Below, one piece after another: positions 5,095 through 7,009 of a DNA stretch of 7,009 bases; positions within the stretch are counted from its first letter, which is position 1, and each line of letters starts with the position of its first letter. Both the position numbers and the translations under genes were made by a program. This stretch comes from Thermomicrobiales bacterium. Its GTDB lineage: Bacteria > Chloroflexota > Limnocylindria > Limnocylindrales > CSP1-4. Location: the NCBI GenBank assembly GCA_004525275.1, contig SPCO01000076.1:1-7009 (forward strand), given 5' to 3'. The notes beneath the pieces are model-generated. The model ran no database searches. It was not told the origin of the DNA and saw nothing but the letters and a program-made list of their open reading frames with translations.

Positions 5095-5726
5095 TCCGAG
5101 CGGCCACGCCGAGCGAGGTAGGCGTGCCAGAACAGGCTGGCCGCAACCGATCGCCACGGTCGCCACGCCTCCCCGATCTCTTCCATCTCGATCGCATCGG
5201 GCCGGTGCGCCAGACCCGTGACCTCGCGGACCGATGACGCCAGGGCGATATCGCCGGCCGGCCAGACATCCGGCCGACCGAGGACCATCATCCGGTAGAT
5301 CGCGGAGGTCCAGGGACCAACGCCGGGGATCGACTGCAATGCCCGATCGATGGCCTCGTCGTCGAGATCGGTCAGCCTTTCCAGGTCGAGTGAGCCTGAG
5401 TCGACGGCCACGGCGAGCGCTCGTCCATAGCGCGCCTTCTGCCGGCTGAACCCGACGGCGAGCAGATCCTCGTCCGTAAGCGTCAGGAATCGAGCGGGCG
5501 TCAAGGGATCGGCGGCAACGCGCAAGCGATCGAACGCGGCCTTCGCCGACCCGAGCGAGACCTGTTGCTCGAGGATGATGTGCAGCAGCGTGGCGAAGCC
5601 TGGCCGGCGGTCCCAAAGCGGCGGCGGACCGAACTGACCGACGATCTCCGCCAGATCGCGGTCGCGCGTCGTCAGGATGTCTATGGCGGCGGCCAGTCCG
5701 ACTGCAGACAGTGGCGTCGGCAACAC
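5091..5726 (-). CDS. DNA-3-methyladenine glycosylase, AlkA-type HhH-GPD protein
   Basis: Base-excision repair enzyme expected to remove alkylated purines such as 3-methyladenine from DNA. About 211 residues. The first HhH-GPD half holds FATLLHIILEQQVSLGSAKA (44-63), where the EQQVS wording is characteristic of the AlkA/MAG group. The helix-hairpin-helix is LQSIPGVGPWTSAIYRMM (130-147), and the Gly-Pro-Asp loop has WPAGD with Asp159 as the likely catalytic acid. It lacks the extra N-terminal domain of E. coli AlkA (282 residues), as do many short bacterial and yeast members. There is no Cys-rich 4Fe-4S cluster loop, arguing against EndoIII/MutY. The start is uncertain: GTG 5726, 7 nt after the deacetylase stop, is chosen; GTG at 5753 or 5759 would overlap that gene, and TTG 5723 is also possible. 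None has a good ribosome-binding site, so translation is probably coupled to the upstream gene. Confidence 0.88.
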   Translation of the reverse strand: MLPTPLSAVGLAAAIDILTTRDRDLAEIVGQFGPPPLWDRRPGFATLLHIILEQQVSLGSAKAAFDRLRVAADPLTPARFLTLTDEDLLAVGFSRQKARYGRALAVAVDSGSLDLERLTDLDDEAIDRALQSIPGVGPWTSAIYRMMVLGRPDVWPAGDIALASSVREVTGLAHRPDAIEMEEIGEAWRPWRSVAASLFWHAYLARRGRSD

Positions 5727-5733
5727 CTTGGAT

Positions 5734-6852
5734 CTAGCCGGCGACGACGCCACGCTCACCGAACCCGGCCGCCGGCTGTGGGTCGAAGGGACGTCCTTCC
5801 ACCCCTCGCAACCAGGCCCGCGCGTTCTCCCCGAGCGACGGACGGTGATAGCCGCCCTCCTGGAGGATGACCAGGCGCCGACCCAATGACGCGGTTCGTC
5901 GGCCGATCTCGTGGTAGACGTCGGTCGTGAGCCCGAAGGTACCGATCGGGTCCAATCCATACGTGTCGAACCCGAGCGACACGACGACGATCGATCCGGA
6001 GGTCTCGGCGATGGCCTCGAGCGCTCGATCGGTGGCCGCGAGGTACTCCGCATTGGTCGTCCCTGGTCGCAGCGGGATGTTGAGATTCTCGCCGGCTCCG
6101 GGACCCTCGCCCCGCTCGTCCGAGCGCCCGAGGAAATACGGGTAGTCGTGGTCAGGATCGGCATGGATGGAGACGTACCGAACGTCGGCCCGCCGCCAGA
6201 AGATCTGCTGACTGCCGTTGCCGTGGTGGTAGTCGACATCCAGGATCGCCACGTGTTCGCCCGTCGCCCGGATGATCGCCTCGGCGGCGATGGCCGCATT
6301 ATTGAAGAAGCAATATCCGCCGTAGAGCGAGCGTGCCGCGTGATGCCCGGGCGGACGACACAGGCCGTACACCGCAGGCGCCCCATCCAGCACCAGATCC
6401 ATCGCAGTCAGCGCGACGTCGACAGCGGATCGCGCAGCGATGTACGTTCCAGCGACGAGTGGAGCGGCGGAGTCCAGACCCCAGAACCCGGCCCGGCCGC
6501 CGGCATGCACCGGCTCGCGCGCGAATGCCGACACCGCGGCATCGGACATCCCCTCGAACATCGCCCGATTCGGGTAGGTGTCAGCCGACAGGAACGAGCG
6601 CTCGATGGACTGTGCCCGGAGATCGGACCAGGCCCCTTCGAGGAATCGGACCATGCCCGGGTCGTGGACCGCGGTGATCGGGCCTTCGCCGTGCTCCGTT
6701 GGCGGCACGATCTGGAAGCCCCCATCCGACTCGAGCGTCGATCTGATCTTCTCCGCTCGTTCGGCCACCTCATTGGCCGGGATCGGGACGCCCATGTACG
6801 TCTCGGTCGTGATGTCATGACCGAGGTGGGCAGCTGAGTAGACGACCTTCAT
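5734..6852 (-). CDS. Acetylpolyamine amidohydrolase / histone deacetylase family hydrolase
   Basis: Zinc-dependent deacetylase of the arginase/HDAC fold, 372 residues. Visible functional residues: tandem catalytic histidines His170-His171 in CRPPGHHAA, metal ligands Asp207 and His209 in DVDYHHGNG, third metal ligand Asp296 in SLGFDTYGLDPIG, and the transition-state tyrosine Tyr335 in LQEGGYH. The wording IHADPDHDYPYFLGRSDERG at 229-248 closely resembles bacterial acetylpolyamine amidohydrolases, so deacetylation of acetylated polyamines or similar small amines is more likely than a protein substrate; acetoin-utilisation AcuC-type activity is the main alternative. No signal peptide, so cytosolic. 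ATG 6852 opens with MKVVYSAAHLGHD, a normal family N-terminus; a weak GAG lies 7 nt upstream and AGAGG 13 nt upstream. It begins 16 nt after the upstream hydrolase gene and ends 7 nt before the glycosylase start, consistent with one transcript. Confidence 0.94.
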   Translation of the reverse strand: MKVVYSAAHLGHDITTETYMGVPIPANEVAERAEKIRSTLESDGGFQIVPPTEHGEGPITAVHDPGMVRFLEGAWSDLRAQSIERSFLSADTYPNRAMFEGMSDAAVSAFAREPVHAGGRAGFWGLDSAAPLVAGTYIAARSAVDVALTAMDLVLDGAPAVYGLCRPPGHHAARSLYGGYCFFNNAAIAAEAIIRATGEHVAILDVDYHHGNGSQQIFWRRADVRYVSIHADPDHDYPYFLGRSDERGEGPGAGENLNIPLRPGTTNAEYLAATDRALEAIAETSGSIVVVSLGFDTYGLDPIGTFGLTTDVYHEIGRRTASLGRRLVILQEGGYHRPSLGENARAWLRGVEGRPFDPQPAAGFGERGVVAG

Positions 6853-6868
6853 GAGATTGCTCGCACCT

Positions 6869-7009
6869 CTAGCCGTGCGTTTCGTCGGCCGCCGACCGGA
6901 TGGCCTCGCTGACCGCCTCAGGACGGTAGCGCATCAGGTTGTGCCCGTCGCGTGGGAACGACGCGGCGCGGATACGCCCATGGCCCGCACGCTCCCTGAC
7001 GTCGGACGC
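6869..7009 (-). CDS. C-terminal end of a probable alpha/beta-fold hydrolase (5' part outside window)
   Basis: Only the last 46 codons are present, ending in TAG. The visible peptide contains FPRDGHNLMRYRPEAVSEAI, which matches the usual end of alpha/beta hydrolases: a GHN(L/x)xxxRP stretch where the histidine (His23 of the fragment) is the catalytic-triad base, followed by the last helix. Substrate cannot be inferred. The stop is 16 nt before the deacetylase ATG, so the two are probably co-transcribed. Confidence 0.65.
   Translation of the reverse strand, partial: ASDVRERAGHGRIRAASFPRDGHNLMRYRPEAVSEAIRSAADETHG

Noticed and set aside
5041..5616. N-terminal extension of folE (same open frame to 5616)
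   Set aside because: It overlaps the glycosylase gene in another frame, reads as low-complexity Arg/Gly/Pro sequence, and the GTG at 5040 has a good ribosome-binding site.
5760..6386. N-terminal extension of the glycosylase (same open frame to 6386)
   Set aside because: It lies entirely within the deacetylase gene, which has full catalytic motifs, and the extension has Ser/Arg-rich shadow composition; fusion is not supported.
5911..6837. Plus-strand 308-codon frame opposite the deacetylase
   Set aside because: Third-position mirror of the real gene; no recognisable domain.

Overview
The window is a GC-rich bacterial chromosomal segment in which every supported gene lies on the minus strand, so transcription runs from high to low coordinates. 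Strong GC bias at third positions, several GTG starts, compact spacing and promoters sitting directly on start codons suggest a high-GC lineage such as Chloroflexota or Actinomycetota. The two-subunit style of the methylmalonyl-CoA mutase leans towards Chloroflexota, but this is inference. No tRNA, rRNA, insertion sequence, phage gene or CRISPR array is visible.

Layout in the direction of transcription: (1) 7009-6869, the C-terminal end of a probable alpha/beta hydrolase. (2) 6852-5734, an acetylpolyamine amidohydrolase/histone-deacetylase-like enzyme with all metal and catalytic residues. (3) 5726-5091, an AlkA-type HhH-GPD DNA glycosylase. (4) 5040-4345, GTP cyclohydrolase I (folE), with its own promoter-like sequence embedded in a palindrome. 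(5) 4299-3895, the B12-binding small subunit of methylmalonyl-CoA mutase, 2 nt from (6) 3892-2897, its G-protein chaperone MeaB. (7) 2752-2252, a secreted, extremely Asp-rich small protein followed by a terminator-like hairpin. (8) 2099-1536, an ECF sigma factor overlapping by ATGA with (9) 1539-799, a one-TM membrane protein with an acidic C-terminal domain, probably its anti-sigma factor. (10) 743-1, 3-hydroxybutyryl-CoA dehydrogenase, running off the window.

Functional grouping: genes 5 and 6 form a cobalamin-dependent propionyl/methylmalonyl-CoA module. Gene 10 belongs to acyl-CoA (butyryl/hydroxybutyryl) metabolism and may be physiologically linked to it. Genes 1-4 are a housekeeping/metabolic string. 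Genes 7-9 are the least explained part: an envelope-facing sigma/anti-sigma pair without the usual zinc anti-sigma motif, next to a secreted polyacidic protein. They could form one signalling unit. That is the best candidate here for an undescribed system, but the evidence is context and composition only.
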